A stretch of 64,000 nucleotides of DNA from RGIG2206 sp045579085 (GTDB lineage: Bacteria > Bacillota > Clostridia > Oscillospirales > Acutalibacteraceae), in NCBI GenBank assembly GCA_045579085.1, contig JAZNLO010000010.1:1-64000 (forward strand), in the 5' to 3' direction. Below, piece by piece: positions 24,668 to 32,242 of the stretch. Position 1 is the first letter of the stretch. Each line of letters starts with the position of its first letter. Both the position numbers and the translations under genes were made by a program. Under the pieces are notes generated by a model. It was not told the DNA's origin and ran no database searches. It saw only the letters and a list, made by a program, of their open reading frames with translations.

Positions 24668-25399
24668 ATGTCGCAAAACAAGAGCCCAAACTCATATCTG
24701 GCCGGATTAAAGGGTGGTCTGCCGATAGGACTGGGTTACCTGTCGGTATCGTTTGGGTTTGGCATATCTGTAATAAGTCAAGGGCTTGCAGAGATGTGGG
24801 CAGTTATAATATCAATGACCAACCTCACCTCAGCAGGACAGCTTGCAGGAGTTGGAGTAATAGTCGCATCGGGCACATTGGTAGAGATGGCGCTAAGTCA
24901 GCTTGTAATAAACATACGCTATTCGCTTATGGGAATCGCCCTCACGCAAAAGCTCGATAGTCGATATTCAACCTTGCATAGATTTATCACATCGTTTGGC
25001 ATAACAGACGAAATATTTGCAGTTGCGGCATCACAGAAGGGCAAAATCGGGCCGAAGTATATGTATGGACTTATAACGCTGCCTTATATATGCTGGACAA
25101 TGGGCACAGTTGTTGGCGTGCTCGCAGGCAACGTGTTGCCTGCGTCGGTAACAGCAGCGCTCGGAATCGCGATTTATAGTATGTTTGTGGCGATTGTAGT
25201 GCCTGTTGCGAAAACGGATAAGGGCATACTTTTAACTGTGATTGTATCGTGCGCAATAAGCTGCATTTTGTATTACGTGCCCTTGTTCAAGGCGGTGTCT
25301 CAGGGATTTTCGATTATAATTTGCGCAGTCTTGGCATCTGTCATAGCGGCGGTTGTGATGCCTCTTAAACAGGACGAGGAGGGGCAGAGCAATGAGTAA
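24668..25399 (+). CDS. azlC: Branched-chain amino-acid exporter subunit AzlC
   Basis: AzlC is the large membrane subunit of the two-component AzlCD/YgaZH exporter for branched-chain amino acids and analogues. The 243-residue protein has about seven helices. The family N-terminus LKGGLPIGLGYLSVSFGFGI (residues 13-32), the RYSLMGIALTQKL segment and the conserved FGITDEIFAVA (about 112-122) are present. The start follows AAGGAAG. It overlaps azlD by 8 nt, so the two are coupled. No Lrp-type regulator adjoins. Confidence 0.93.
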   Translation: MSQNKSPNSYLAGLKGGLPIGLGYLSVSFGFGISVISQGLAEMWAVIISMTNLTSAGQLAGVGVIVASGTLVEMALSQLVINIRYSLMGIALTQKLDSRYSTLHRFITSFGITDEIFAVAASQKGKIGPKYMYGLITLPYICWTMGTVVGVLAGNVLPASVTAALGIAIYSMFVAIVVPVAKTDKGILLTVIVSCAISCILYYVPLFKAVSQGFSIIICAVLASVIAAVVMPLKQDEEGQSNE

Positions 25400-25715
25400 C
25401 TTTTACATAATCGCAAGCATAGCAGTAATGTCGCTTACAACGTATCTTGTAAGAATGGTGCCGTTTGTAGCGTTCAGAAAGCAGATAAAGTCAAGGTTTG
25501 TAAAAAGCCTGCTTTATTATATGCCGTACGCCGTTCTCGGAGCTATGACTATTCCGTATATCTTTTACTCCACAGGCAGTTTTGTAACTGCTTTGGTCGG
25601 ATTTTCGGTGGGATTTTTATTGTCTTATTTCAATAAGTCGCTCATCACAGTTGCGGTGTCCGCCTGCATCGCCGCTTTTGCAACAGGATTAATAACTTTA
25701 TACTTGCCGTTATAA
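25392..25715 (+). CDS. azlD: Branched-chain amino-acid exporter subunit AzlD
   Basis: This 107-residue, four-helix small subunit matches AzlD. It has the conserved TYLVRMVPFVAFRK (about residues 17-30) and LLYYMPYAVLGAMTIP (about 40-55). It starts inside the azlC end, with GAGGAGG 8-12 nt before the ATG. The product pairs with AzlC in the membrane. A terminator begins 5 nt after the stop. Confidence 0.92.
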   Translation: MSNFYIIASIAVMSLTTYLVRMVPFVAFRKQIKSRFVKSLLYYMPYAVLGAMTIPYIFYSTGSFVTALVGFSVGFLLSYFNKSLITVAVSACIAAFATGLITLYLPL

Positions 25716-25719
25716 AAGC

Positions 25720-25745
25720 AAAACCGCCGAGCAATCGGCGGTTTT
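25720..25745. terminator. Terminator after azlD (copy 1 of a duplicated terminator)
   Basis: AAAACCGCCGA pairs with TCGGCGGTTTT around GCAA, then TTTTTTA. It works toward azlCD and, on the other strand, toward the HTH gene, whose stop codon adjoins. The hairpin and tail are identical to 26961-26986. Confidence 0.9.
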
Positions 25746-25949
25746 TTAGTTATCTTCGGTAAATTTTATTATGTCTTGAACTTTGCAATGCAAAATAGAG
25801 CAAAGGTCGTTTAGAGTAACTGTGCTAATGGGCTTATTGTGTTTAAGTCGGTCTAAAAGACTTCTGCTTATACCATATTGATTTATTAACTTGTATGTGG
25901 AAATGTTTTTTTGTTTAAGTGTTTTATAAAAAGGTTCGTAAGAAATCAT
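25746..25949 (-). CDS. Small HTH XRE (Cro/CI) family regulator
   Basis: This 67-residue protein is little more than one helix-turn-helix. It reads YKLINQYGISRSLLDRLKHN, then STVTLNDLCSILHCKVQDII, the classic XRE spacing in which the second stretch contains helices 4-5. The ATG at 25949 follows GGGGTG at 5 nt. Solo XRE proteins of this size in Bacillota act as repressors or antitoxin-like regulators. It is transcribed divergently from the lipoprotein gene, and the shared promoter region is packed with TGCTCT repeats, its likely operators. Base composition is more AT-rich than the neighbours. Confidence 0.85.
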   Translation of the reverse strand: MISYEPFYKTLKQKNISTYKLINQYGISRSLLDRLKHNKPISTVTLNDLCSILHCKVQDIIKFTEDN

Positions 25950-25966
25950 ATTTACACCCCATTATT

Positions 25967-25995
25967 AAGATAAATTCTGCTCTTTATCTTGACAA
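25967..25995 (-). promoter_or_regulatory. Promoter of the HTH gene, overlapping the divergent promoter
   Basis: On the minus strand TTGTCA (25990-25995), 17 bp and TATCTT (25967-25972). Its -35 uses the same TTGACAA bases as the -35 of the opposite promoter, so only one polymerase can bind at a time. Confidence 0.5.
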
Positions 25996-26042
25996 TGCTC
26001 TATAAAACGAGTATAATACCTTTGTGCTCTACAAACAGAGCA
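25978..26042. promoter_or_regulatory. TGCTCT operator array for the HTH regulator
   Basis: TGCTCT occurs at 25978, 25996 and 26025. The last is half of a perfect dyad TGCTCT-N6-AGAGCA (26025-26042), just past the transcription start. The middle one forms an imperfect dyad with CGAGTA (25996-26013) over the -10 and spacer. Binding by the adjacent HTH protein is inferred from position and symmetry. Confidence 0.6.
25989..26017 (+). promoter_or_regulatory. Promoter of the lipoprotein/membrane protein pair
   Basis: Perfect consensus: TTGACA (25989-25994), 17 bp, TATAAT (26012-26017). Such a strong promoter with operators over it is typical of a tightly repressed gene. Confidence 0.85.
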
Positions 26043-26060
26043 TAAAGGAGGAAATAAAAA

Positions 26061-26507
26061 ATGAAAAGAATGTTGGCAATATTGATGGCTTTAACACTTT
26101 TATTTGTGTTGACTGCTTGTGGTAGTGGGATGGACGATACCGTACATTCCTCATTAGATGACGTCTCATCAACGTTTATTTTTGATGACGTAAGTGACAA
26201 TTCTACGGAATTTAATAGTGATGAAGTGTTGTCAAATGTCACTTCAAATGATGACTGGCGAGATTTCCTGAAAGAATATGAAGAATGGGTTGATAAATAC
26301 ATCGCTGTTGTAAAAAAATACAACGCAAATCCAACTGACTTGTCTATACTTACTGAATACACCTCTTTGGTAACTGAACTTGCAGATTGGACCGAAAGAG
26401 CTGATGATGTTAGCGATAGTATAGCAGATATTGAGGATGCTGCAGAGTATTCAGCAGAGTTGATGCGTATTGCAGCCAAATTAGCAGATGCAGCGGGGGA
26501 TTTATAA
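26061..26507 (+). CDS. Small acidic lipoprotein of unknown function
   Basis: This 148-residue lipoprotein has a signal peptide with lipobox LTAC (Cys at about residue 20), followed by a long acidic, Ser/Asp/Val-rich linker (about 21-70). A helical domain with charged heptads (about 75-148, DWRDFLKEYEEWVDKYIAVVKKYNANP onward in pieces) follows. It resembles small clostridial lipoproteins with a coiled helical domain, and I recognise no named family. RBS AAAGGAGG. It is cotranscribed with the next membrane protein and sits behind the repressed promoter. It is AT-rich with many unusual codons compared with the surrounding genes. Confidence 0.75.
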   Translation: MKRMLAILMALTLLFVLTACGSGMDDTVHSSLDDVSSTFIFDDVSDNSTEFNSDEVLSNVTSNDDWRDFLKEYEEWVDKYIAVVKKYNANPTDLSILTEYTSLVTELADWTERADDVSDSIADIEDAAEYSAELMRIAAKLADAAGDL

Positions 26508-26508
26508 T

Positions 26509-26946
26509 ATGAGAAGTAAGACTTTATTGGTTTCAAATATATTTGCGACGGTTTGGACAGGAATAATGCTTTATTTTGTTGTTGCTTTTTTTGAAAATGG
26601 TGGCGCTGAGTATTTTGTTTGGGCAAATCGTACCAATTATTTTTTAAATGATTTATTAGGTTCATTAGAAGAAGTAACTATGTTTACAACAATGCTTAAC
26701 GCATTTTTTGTATTAATGTCTATACATACAGGATTATTTACACTTGCAACAATTTTTGGTTGGATTGGATACATTTGTAAGGGTGCAGGATTTGCACTAT
26801 CGGCTGCAATATTATATCTAGTAGGAACATTACTTTGCCCAATTTTTATTTTGTCAGGTCTGCCTATTATTATTCTTGGTTTTGTTGGTCAAGCTTGTCA
26901 GAGAAAACTCAATAAAGCCATTAAAACAGCAGAAGTAATCGAATAA
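26509..26946 (+). CDS. Four-helix membrane protein of unknown function
   Basis: This 145-residue protein begins at ATG 26509, one base after the lipoprotein stop, with GGGGGA 8 nt upstream. It has about four membrane helices (8-28, 58-78, 80-102, 105-135) and an N-terminal exposed loop between helices 1 and 2 (FFENGGAEYFVWANRTNYFLNDL in parts). Cys residues cluster near the C-terminus. No family is recognised. With the lipoprotein it forms a two-gene surface unit under the HTH regulator. Confidence 0.75.
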   Translation: MRSKTLLVSNIFATVWTGIMLYFVVAFFENGGAEYFVWANRTNYFLNDLLGSLEEVTMFTTMLNAFFVLMSIHTGLFTLATIFGWIGYICKGAGFALSAAILYLVGTLLCPIFILSGLPIIILGFVGQACQRKLNKAIKTAEVIE

Positions 26947-26960
26947 ATAATAAAAACAAA

Positions 26961-26986
26961 AAAACCGCCGAGCAATCGGCGGTTTT
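26961..26986. terminator. Terminator closing the islet (copy 2 of a duplicated terminator)
   Basis: The 29-nt sequence starting AAAACCGCCGAGCAATCGGC is identical to that at 25720. The T-run on the plus side and A-run on the minus side make it bidirectional between the membrane protein gene and the converging C_GCAxxG_C_C gene. Confidence 0.9.
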
Positions 26987-27000
26987 TTACTACTATTTTT

Positions 27001-27452
27001 TTAATTCTTTTTTTGTGCGATTATTTCGTCAAGGATTTCGGCGGCGTCTGCGCACAAGTCAGCGCAGGGCCTTTTCTTATAATAACCGCTGTTGCGCTCG
27101 CTCGGTATATGCGAGTCAGACTTACCCTCGCCGCCCAGCAATTCTCTGCAGATGATTGAGCCGTTTCTCTCCTTGAACTTAGCAGCCATCTGCTGAATCA
27201 GGGCATAATGCTCAGCCTTTGCAGAGCGGTCGTTTACGTCACAGCTACCATAGAGCAGACCTGCCACCATAAACATACCGCTTACGGCGCCGCACACCTC
27301 ACGCAGCCTACCCATACCACCGCCAAACGACGATGCAAGCATAAGAGCGGTTTTCTCGTCGAGCCCCGTAACGTCGGAGAACGCAAGCAGCACAGCCTGA
27401 GAGCAGTTATAACCGTTTAGGAACAGTTGCTTCGCTTTATCGGAATGTTTGC

Positions 27453-27456
<4 letters not shown>
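27001..27456 (-). CDS. C_GCAxxG_C_C family (putative redox) protein
   Basis: This 151-residue protein of the C_GCAxxG_C_C family is named for its Cys motifs. They are NGYNCSQAVLLAF (about residues 14-26), the GGGMGRLREVCGAVSG segment (about 46-61), CDVNDR, then CRELLG and the C-terminal CADLCADA. The spacing of Cys suggests a metal or disulfide site. Biochemical function is not established. Its ATG overlaps the mrp stop (ATGA), so it is coupled to the iron-sulfur carrier Mrp, which hints that it may receive or protect a cluster; that is inference. Confidence 0.85.
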
Positions 27457-28280
<824 letters not shown>

Positions 28281-28310
28281 ATTTAACATCTCCTTTGATA
28301 ATACCATTAT

Positions 28311-28339
28311 ATTTTATCACTATGTTTTCCCGTATTCAA
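28311..28339 (-). promoter_or_regulatory. Promoter of the Mrp operon
   Basis: On the minus strand TTGAAT (28334-28339), 17 bp and TAAAAT (28311-28316), about 31 nt before the start at 28280. The longer mrp start at 28307 would leave almost no leader. Confidence 0.65.
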
Positions 28340-28380
28340 TAGTAAATTAAAAAATAGTTTTTCAAAGGTGTTGCCAATGC

Positions 28381-28409
28381 TTGCATATGAGGAGGGGTAG
28401 TGATATAAT
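28381..28409 (+). promoter_or_regulatory. Promoter of the CobW-type GTPase operon
   Basis: TTGCAT (28381-28386), 17 bp, perfect TATAAT (28404-28409). No Zur-type palindrome is visible here. Confidence 0.65.
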
Positions 28410-28455
28410 CAAGGATGTGTGAATTTTATTTGTCTGAATGGAGAAGTGAGAATTT

Positions 28456-29565
28456 ATGACAAAGATTGATATTTTTTCGGGCTTTTTAGGCGCAGGTAAA
28501 ACCACGCTTATTAAAAAGCTTATAAAGGAAGCATATGTAGGCGAAAAGCTTGTTCTTATAGAAAACGAGTTCGGAGAAATCGGCATCGACGGCGGATTCT
28601 TGCAAAGCGCGGGGATTTCAGTCACAGAGATGAACTCGGGCTGTATTTGTTGCAGTCTGGTGGGCGACTTTGGAGAGGCGCTTAAAAAGGTGCTTGCAGA
28701 GTATTCGCCAGACCGTATCTTGATTGAGCCGTCAGGAGTTGGCAAGCTGAGCGACGTTATACGCGCCGTTGAAAGCATTGACGATGACTCGATTGTGCTT
28801 AACAGCTTTACAACAGTTGTTGACGCTAAAAAGTGCAAAATGTATATGAAAAACTTTGGTGAGTTTTTCAATAATCAGATTGAGTTTGCAAACGCTATTA
28901 TTATGAGCCATACCGACACTGTTGCAGAGGATAAGCTGCTCACTGCTGTGGAGCTTGTAAGGGAGCATAACAGCAAGGCTGCTATCGTAACAACGGCTTG
29001 GGACAAGCTTGACGGCGCAACGATACTTGCCGCGATGGAAAAGAAAAACTCGCTCGAAAGCGAGCTTAAGGAGCTCGAGGAGAGCGAGGTTTGCTCAACT
29101 TGCGGTCAACACCATCACCACGAGCATCACCATCATCACGACCACGACTGCGACTGCGGTTGTGACCACGAGCATCACCATCACCACGACCACGACTGCG
29201 ACTGCGGTTGTGACCATGAGCATCACCATCATCACGACCATGACTGCGACTGCGGTTGTGACCACGAGCATCACCATCATCACGCCGATGAGGTATTTGA
29301 GAGTTGGGGAGTGGAAACCGCACAGAAGTTTAATTACGAGAAGCTAAGCCAGTCGCTCAAGGAACTGGAAAACGAGCACGAGTACGGAATGATTTTGCGC
29401 GCAAAGGGAATCGTCGAGGGCGATAACGGCGAATGGCTGCATTTTGATTATGTGCCGGGCGAGAGTGACGTACGTAACGGCTCAGCATCGGTAATAGGCA
29501 GACTTTGCGTAATCGGCTCGAAGATGAATAAAGAAAAGATAGCAGAGCTTTTTTGCGTAAAATAA
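28456..29565 (+). CDS. CobW/ZNG-type metallochaperone GTPase with His-Cys-rich tail
   Basis: This 369-residue G3E-family GTPase likely hands zinc or another metal to a target. Walker A is GFLGAGKTT (residues 9-17). The metal site is CICC (residues 63-66, the family C-x-C-C) and the switch region reads LIEPSGVGKL (about 96-105). From about 215 to 277 an insert carries three copies of a 16-residue repeat rich in His, Asp and Cys (HEHHHHHDHDCDCGCD), a metal reservoir. The CobW C-terminal domain follows. It lies 12 nt ahead of a second GTPase. No zinc transporter or Zur gene adjoins. Confidence 0.9.
   Translation: MTKIDIFSGFLGAGKTTLIKKLIKEAYVGEKLVLIENEFGEIGIDGGFLQSAGISVTEMNSGCICCSLVGDFGEALKKVLAEYSPDRILIEPSGVGKLSDVIRAVESIDDDSIVLNSFTTVVDAKKCKMYMKNFGEFFNNQIEFANAIIMSHTDTVAEDKLLTAVELVREHNSKAAIVTTAWDKLDGATILAAMEKKNSLESELKELEESEVCSTCGQHHHHEHHHHHDHDCDCGCDHEHHHHHDHDCDCGCDHEHHHHHDHDCDCGCDHEHHHHHADEVFESWGVETAQKFNYEKLSQSLKELENEHEYGMILRAKGIVEGDNGEWLHFDYVPGESDVRNGSASVIGRLCVIGSKMNKEKIAELFCVK
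29113..29283 (+). repeat. 48-bp tandem repeat coding the His-Cys-rich tail
   Basis: About three and a half copies of a 48-bp unit differ at only a few third positions. Each encodes one 16-residue metal-binding block. Near-identity at the DNA level points to recent expansion, and copy number could vary between strains. Confidence 0.85.
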
Positions 29566-29577
29566 GGAGAAACAAGT

Positions 29578-30522
29578 ATGCACGAAATACCCGTATACCT
29601 TTTTACAGGCTTTTTAGAGTCAGGTAAAACAAAGTTTATACAGGATACGTTTGAGGATAAGCGCTTCCATAACGGCGAGCCTACATTGTTGCTTGTGTGC
29701 GAGGAGGGCGAGGAGGAATATGACGCCTCACGTTTTGCGGGGCCAAACGTTACTATTAGAGTGGTAGAGGAAGAAAGCTGGCTCACACCCGATAGACTAG
29801 CAGCAGCCGCAAAGCGTTGCAATGCAAAGAGGGTTGTGATTGAGTACAACGGAATGTGGCAGTTATCCTCGCTTTATAACGCAATGCCGTACAACTGGAA
29901 CGTATATCAGGAGCTGATGTTTGCAGATGCAAATACGTTTTTGAGTTATAATACCAATATGCGCAGTCTGGTTGTTGACAAGCTTCAGGGCTGTGAAATG
30001 GTTATATTCAACCGTTGCAAGCAAGAGCTCGACAAGTTGCCGCTGCACAAGATAGTCAGAGGCATCAGCCGCCGCGCCGATATTGCCTATGATTATGAAA
30101 CGGGTGAGGTGGAGTATGACGATATCGAAGACCCACTGCCGTTTGACGTTGAGGCGGATATCATTGAAATTGCCGACATAGATTACGCGCTCTGGTATAG
30201 AGATTTAAGCGAAGAGCAAGATAAATATGTAGGCAAAACAGTTCGGTTTAAGGGAATAGTAGCGGCAGACGGAAAACTGCCTAAAGATACCTTTGTAATC
30301 GGCAGACACATAATGACCTGTTGCGCCGATGATATACGCTATGGCGGACTTATAGCCATTTGGGAATCGGGCGAAAAGGTCAACACAAGAGATTGGCTGG
30401 ATGTAACTGCAGAGGTTGCAGTTGAATACAACAAGGCTTACAGAGGTAAAGGACCTGTTCTAAAAATAAAATCAGCACAGCACTCCACACCTCCGAAAGA
30501 AGAGGTAGTAACATTCTATTGA
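29578..30522 (+). CDS. CobW-like GTPase fused to a YcgQ/DUF1980-like domain
   Basis: This 314-residue protein has an N-terminal G3E-type GTPase with Walker A GFLESGKTK (residues 11-19) but no C-x-C-C metal motif; the corresponding region reads LVCEEGEEEYD. After about residue 200 a different domain begins (YVGKTVRFKGIVAADGKLP, then FVIGRHIMTCCADDIRYGG). It matches the DUF1980/YcgQ C-terminal OB-like domain (TIGR03943), including the Cys-Cys. YcgQ normally pairs with the permease YcgR in zinc-responsive loci. Here the domain is on a GTPase and no permease is next to it. It is cotranscribed with the His-rich GTPase. The domain names come from memory and need a profile search. Confidence 0.75.
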   Translation: MHEIPVYLFTGFLESGKTKFIQDTFEDKRFHNGEPTLLLVCEEGEEEYDASRFAGPNVTIRVVEEESWLTPDRLAAAAKRCNAKRVVIEYNGMWQLSSLYNAMPYNWNVYQELMFADANTFLSYNTNMRSLVVDKLQGCEMVIFNRCKQELDKLPLHKIVRGISRRADIAYDYETGEVEYDDIEDPLPFDVEADIIEIADIDYALWYRDLSEEQDKYVGKTVRFKGIVAADGKLPKDTFVIGRHIMTCCADDIRYGGLIAIWESGEKVNTRDWLDVTAEVAVEYNKAYRGKGPVLKIKSAQHSTPPKEEVVTFY

Positions 30523-30529
30523 TTAAGTC

Positions 30530-30558
30530 TTGATTTTTTTAACAATATATAGTAGAAT
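30530..30558 (+). promoter_or_regulatory. Promoter of the aldolase gene
   Basis: TTGATT (30530-30535), 17 bp, TAGAAT (30553-30558), with a start codon 36 nt on. Confidence 0.6.
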
Positions 30559-30593
30559 AACAATGTAAAATTTCTTTAAAGGAGTCAATATAA

Positions 30594-31457
30594 ATGTTAG
30601 TATCAGCAAAAGAAATGTTAAACAAAGCAAAAGCCGGTCATTACGCAGTCGGCCAGTTTAATATTAACAACCTTGAGTGGACTAAAGCCATTCTCCTCAC
30701 AGCACAGGAGCTCAACTCTCCCGTAATACTGGGCGTTTCTGAAGGCGCAGGTAAGTATATGTGCGGCTATACCACCATCGTTGGAATGGTTAACGGTATG
30801 ATTAAGGAGCTCGGTATCACTGTTCCTGTTGCTCTTCACCTTGACCACGGCAGCTACGAGGGCGCTCTCAAGTGCATCGAGGCTGGCTTCTCATCAGTAA
30901 TGTTTGATGGTTCACATTATCCGATTGAGGAAAACATTGCAAAAACTAAGGAGCTCGTTGCTCTTACCGATAAGCTCGGCCTTTCATTAGAGGCAGAGGT
31001 TGGCTCAATCGGCGGCGAGGAAGACGGCGTTGTAGGCGCTGGCGAAGTTGCTGACCCGAACGAGTGCAAAATGATAGCTGATTTGGGTGTAACAATGCTC
31101 GCAGCAGGCATAGGTAACATTCACGGCAAGTATCCTGAAAACTGGGGCGGCTTGAGCTTCGAAACTCTCGATGCAATTCAGGAGCTCACTGGTGATATGC
31201 CTCTCGTTCTCCACGGCGGCACAGGTATCCCTGCTGAGATGATTCAAAAGGCTATCTCGCTCGGCGTTTCTAAGATTAACGTTAACACTGAGTGTCAGCT
31301 TGCTTTTGCTGCTGCAACACGTGAGTATGTTGAGGCTGGAAAAGACCTTCAGGGCAAGGGCTTTGACCCGAGAAAGCTTCTCGCACCCGGCTTTGAGGCT
31401 ATCAAGGCAACAGTTAAAGAGAAGATGGAACTTTTCGGCTCTGTTGGCAAGGCTTAA
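30594..31457 (+). CDS. fba: Class II fructose-bisphosphate aldolase
   Basis: Fba splits fructose 1,6-bisphosphate into triose phosphates using zinc. The 287-residue protein shows the catalytic and zinc residues: VALHLDHGSYEGA (about residues 80-92), SVMFDGSHYPIEEN (about 103-116), EAEVGSIGGEEDG (about 132-144), GIGNIHGKYP (about 176-185) and LVLHGGTGIP (about 206-215). Codon use is strongly biased (many CTC and GCT), as expected for a highly expressed glycolytic gene, unlike its neighbours. It is single, with promoter and terminator. Confidence 0.95.
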   Translation: MLVSAKEMLNKAKAGHYAVGQFNINNLEWTKAILLTAQELNSPVILGVSEGAGKYMCGYTTIVGMVNGMIKELGITVPVALHLDHGSYEGALKCIEAGFSSVMFDGSHYPIEENIAKTKELVALTDKLGLSLEAEVGSIGGEEDGVVGAGEVADPNECKMIADLGVTMLAAGIGNIHGKYPENWGGLSFETLDAIQELTGDMPLVLHGGTGIPAEMIQKAISLGVSKINVNTECQLAFAAATREYVEAGKDLQGKGFDPRKLLAPGFEAIKATVKEKMELFGSVGKA

Positions 31458-31478
31458 ACTATATTTTAAGTTTAATTT

Positions 31479-31500
31479 GGGGATGACTTCGGCCATCCCC
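31479..31500 (+). terminator. Hairpin after fba
   Basis: GGGGATG pairs with CATCCCC around ACTTCGGC. The following tract (ATTAGTTTTATC) is only moderately U-rich, so read-through into the DUF1643 gene is plausible. Confidence 0.6.
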
Positions 31501-31530
31501 ATTAGTTTTATCTATAAAGGAGGGGAGAGT

Positions 31531-32190
31531 ATGCATATCCCATCGGGCTGCTCAAGCGATTTGAATATTGACCTGTTTTACGATGCCGTTGAGGAAGCCG
31601 AGCGCACACGTGTGGAAGAATACGACCACGCAAAATGGCTCTATGTCCCAAACAGCTATAAGGATTATCGTTACATATTGGGCACAAGAGGAATAAATCC
31701 ATTGATATGTATAGGCATTAACCCCTCAACCGCCGCGCCTGACGACCTTGACAACACGTTAAAATCCGTTGAGAGAATCGCACTCGTAAACGGGTATGAC
31801 AGTTGGATAATGTTCAACGTCTATGCCCAGAGGGCAACAAATCCCGACGATATGGACAAAAGCTTTAATTTAAAGCTGCATGAGGAAAATATGAAAGCCT
31901 TTGAGTATGTGTTAAAGCTTTACCCAGAGGGGAATACACCGTCAGTCTGGGCAGCGTGGGGAACGATTATCGAGAAGCGAGGGTACCTTTGCGATTGCGT
32001 CAGCGATATGATTGAACTGGGCACACGCTACGGAGCTAAGTGGTACACCGCTGGCAAGATTTCGCAAAAAGGCCACCCTCACCATCCGCTTTACTTAAAA
32101 AAGGACGAAAAGGTAAATCTGTTCGATATCAATGCGTACCTCGATTTGCTCAGGCAACAGTCTGTTATAAAACCAAAGCGAAAAAAGTAA
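31531..32190 (+). CDS. DUF1643 domain protein
   Basis: This 219-residue protein has the DUF1643 core: YRYILGTRGINPLICIGINP (broken around 20 residues), then STAAPDDLDNTLKSVERIA and MFNVYAQRATNP. This is followed by VWAAWGTIIEKRGYL and AGKISQKGHPHHPLYL near the C-terminus. Start at 31531 is set by AAAGGAGGGG at 6-9 nt; an open frame extends back into fba but is spurious. The domain is thought to resemble uracil-DNA-glycosylase-like folds and occurs in phages and bacteria. Its function is unknown. There is no promoter of its own, so it may depend on fba read-through. Confidence 0.85.
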   Translation: MHIPSGCSSDLNIDLFYDAVEEAERTRVEEYDHAKWLYVPNSYKDYRYILGTRGINPLICIGINPSTAAPDDLDNTLKSVERIALVNGYDSWIMFNVYAQRATNPDDMDKSFNLKLHEENMKAFEYVLKLYPEGNTPSVWAAWGTIIEKRGYLCDCVSDMIELGTRYGAKWYTAGKISQKGHPHHPLYLKKDEKVNLFDINAYLDLLRQQSVIKPKRKK

Positions 32191-32196
32191 AAAATA

Positions 32197-32228
32197 AAAC
32201 CGCTCGAAGATTTTTCTTCGAGCGGTTT
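32197..32228. terminator. Bidirectional terminator
   Basis: A perfect 14-bp stem AAACCGCTCGAAGA (32197-32210) with TCTTCGAGCGGTTT (32215-32228). It separates the DUF1643 gene from the converging prs. Confidence 0.85.
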
Positions 32229-32242
32229 GTTTATAATTTGAT

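Noticed and set aside
29113..29283. Direct repeats that might suggest a CRISPR-like array
   Set aside because: The repeats are contiguous, in frame and without unique spacers. They code for protein.
29066..29323. Repetitive open frames on the minus strand (Arg-Gly-Asp-rich or Val-Met-Thr-rich) opposite the His-rich tail
   Set aside because: They arise from reading the 48-bp coding repeat in other frames. No ribosome site or promoter accompanies them, and the sense frame is a clear GTPase.
31300..31530. Long N-terminal extension of the DUF1643 frame into fba
   Set aside because: It overlaps the aldolase coding sequence in another frame and the hairpin after it. A strong ribosome site sets the start at 31531.
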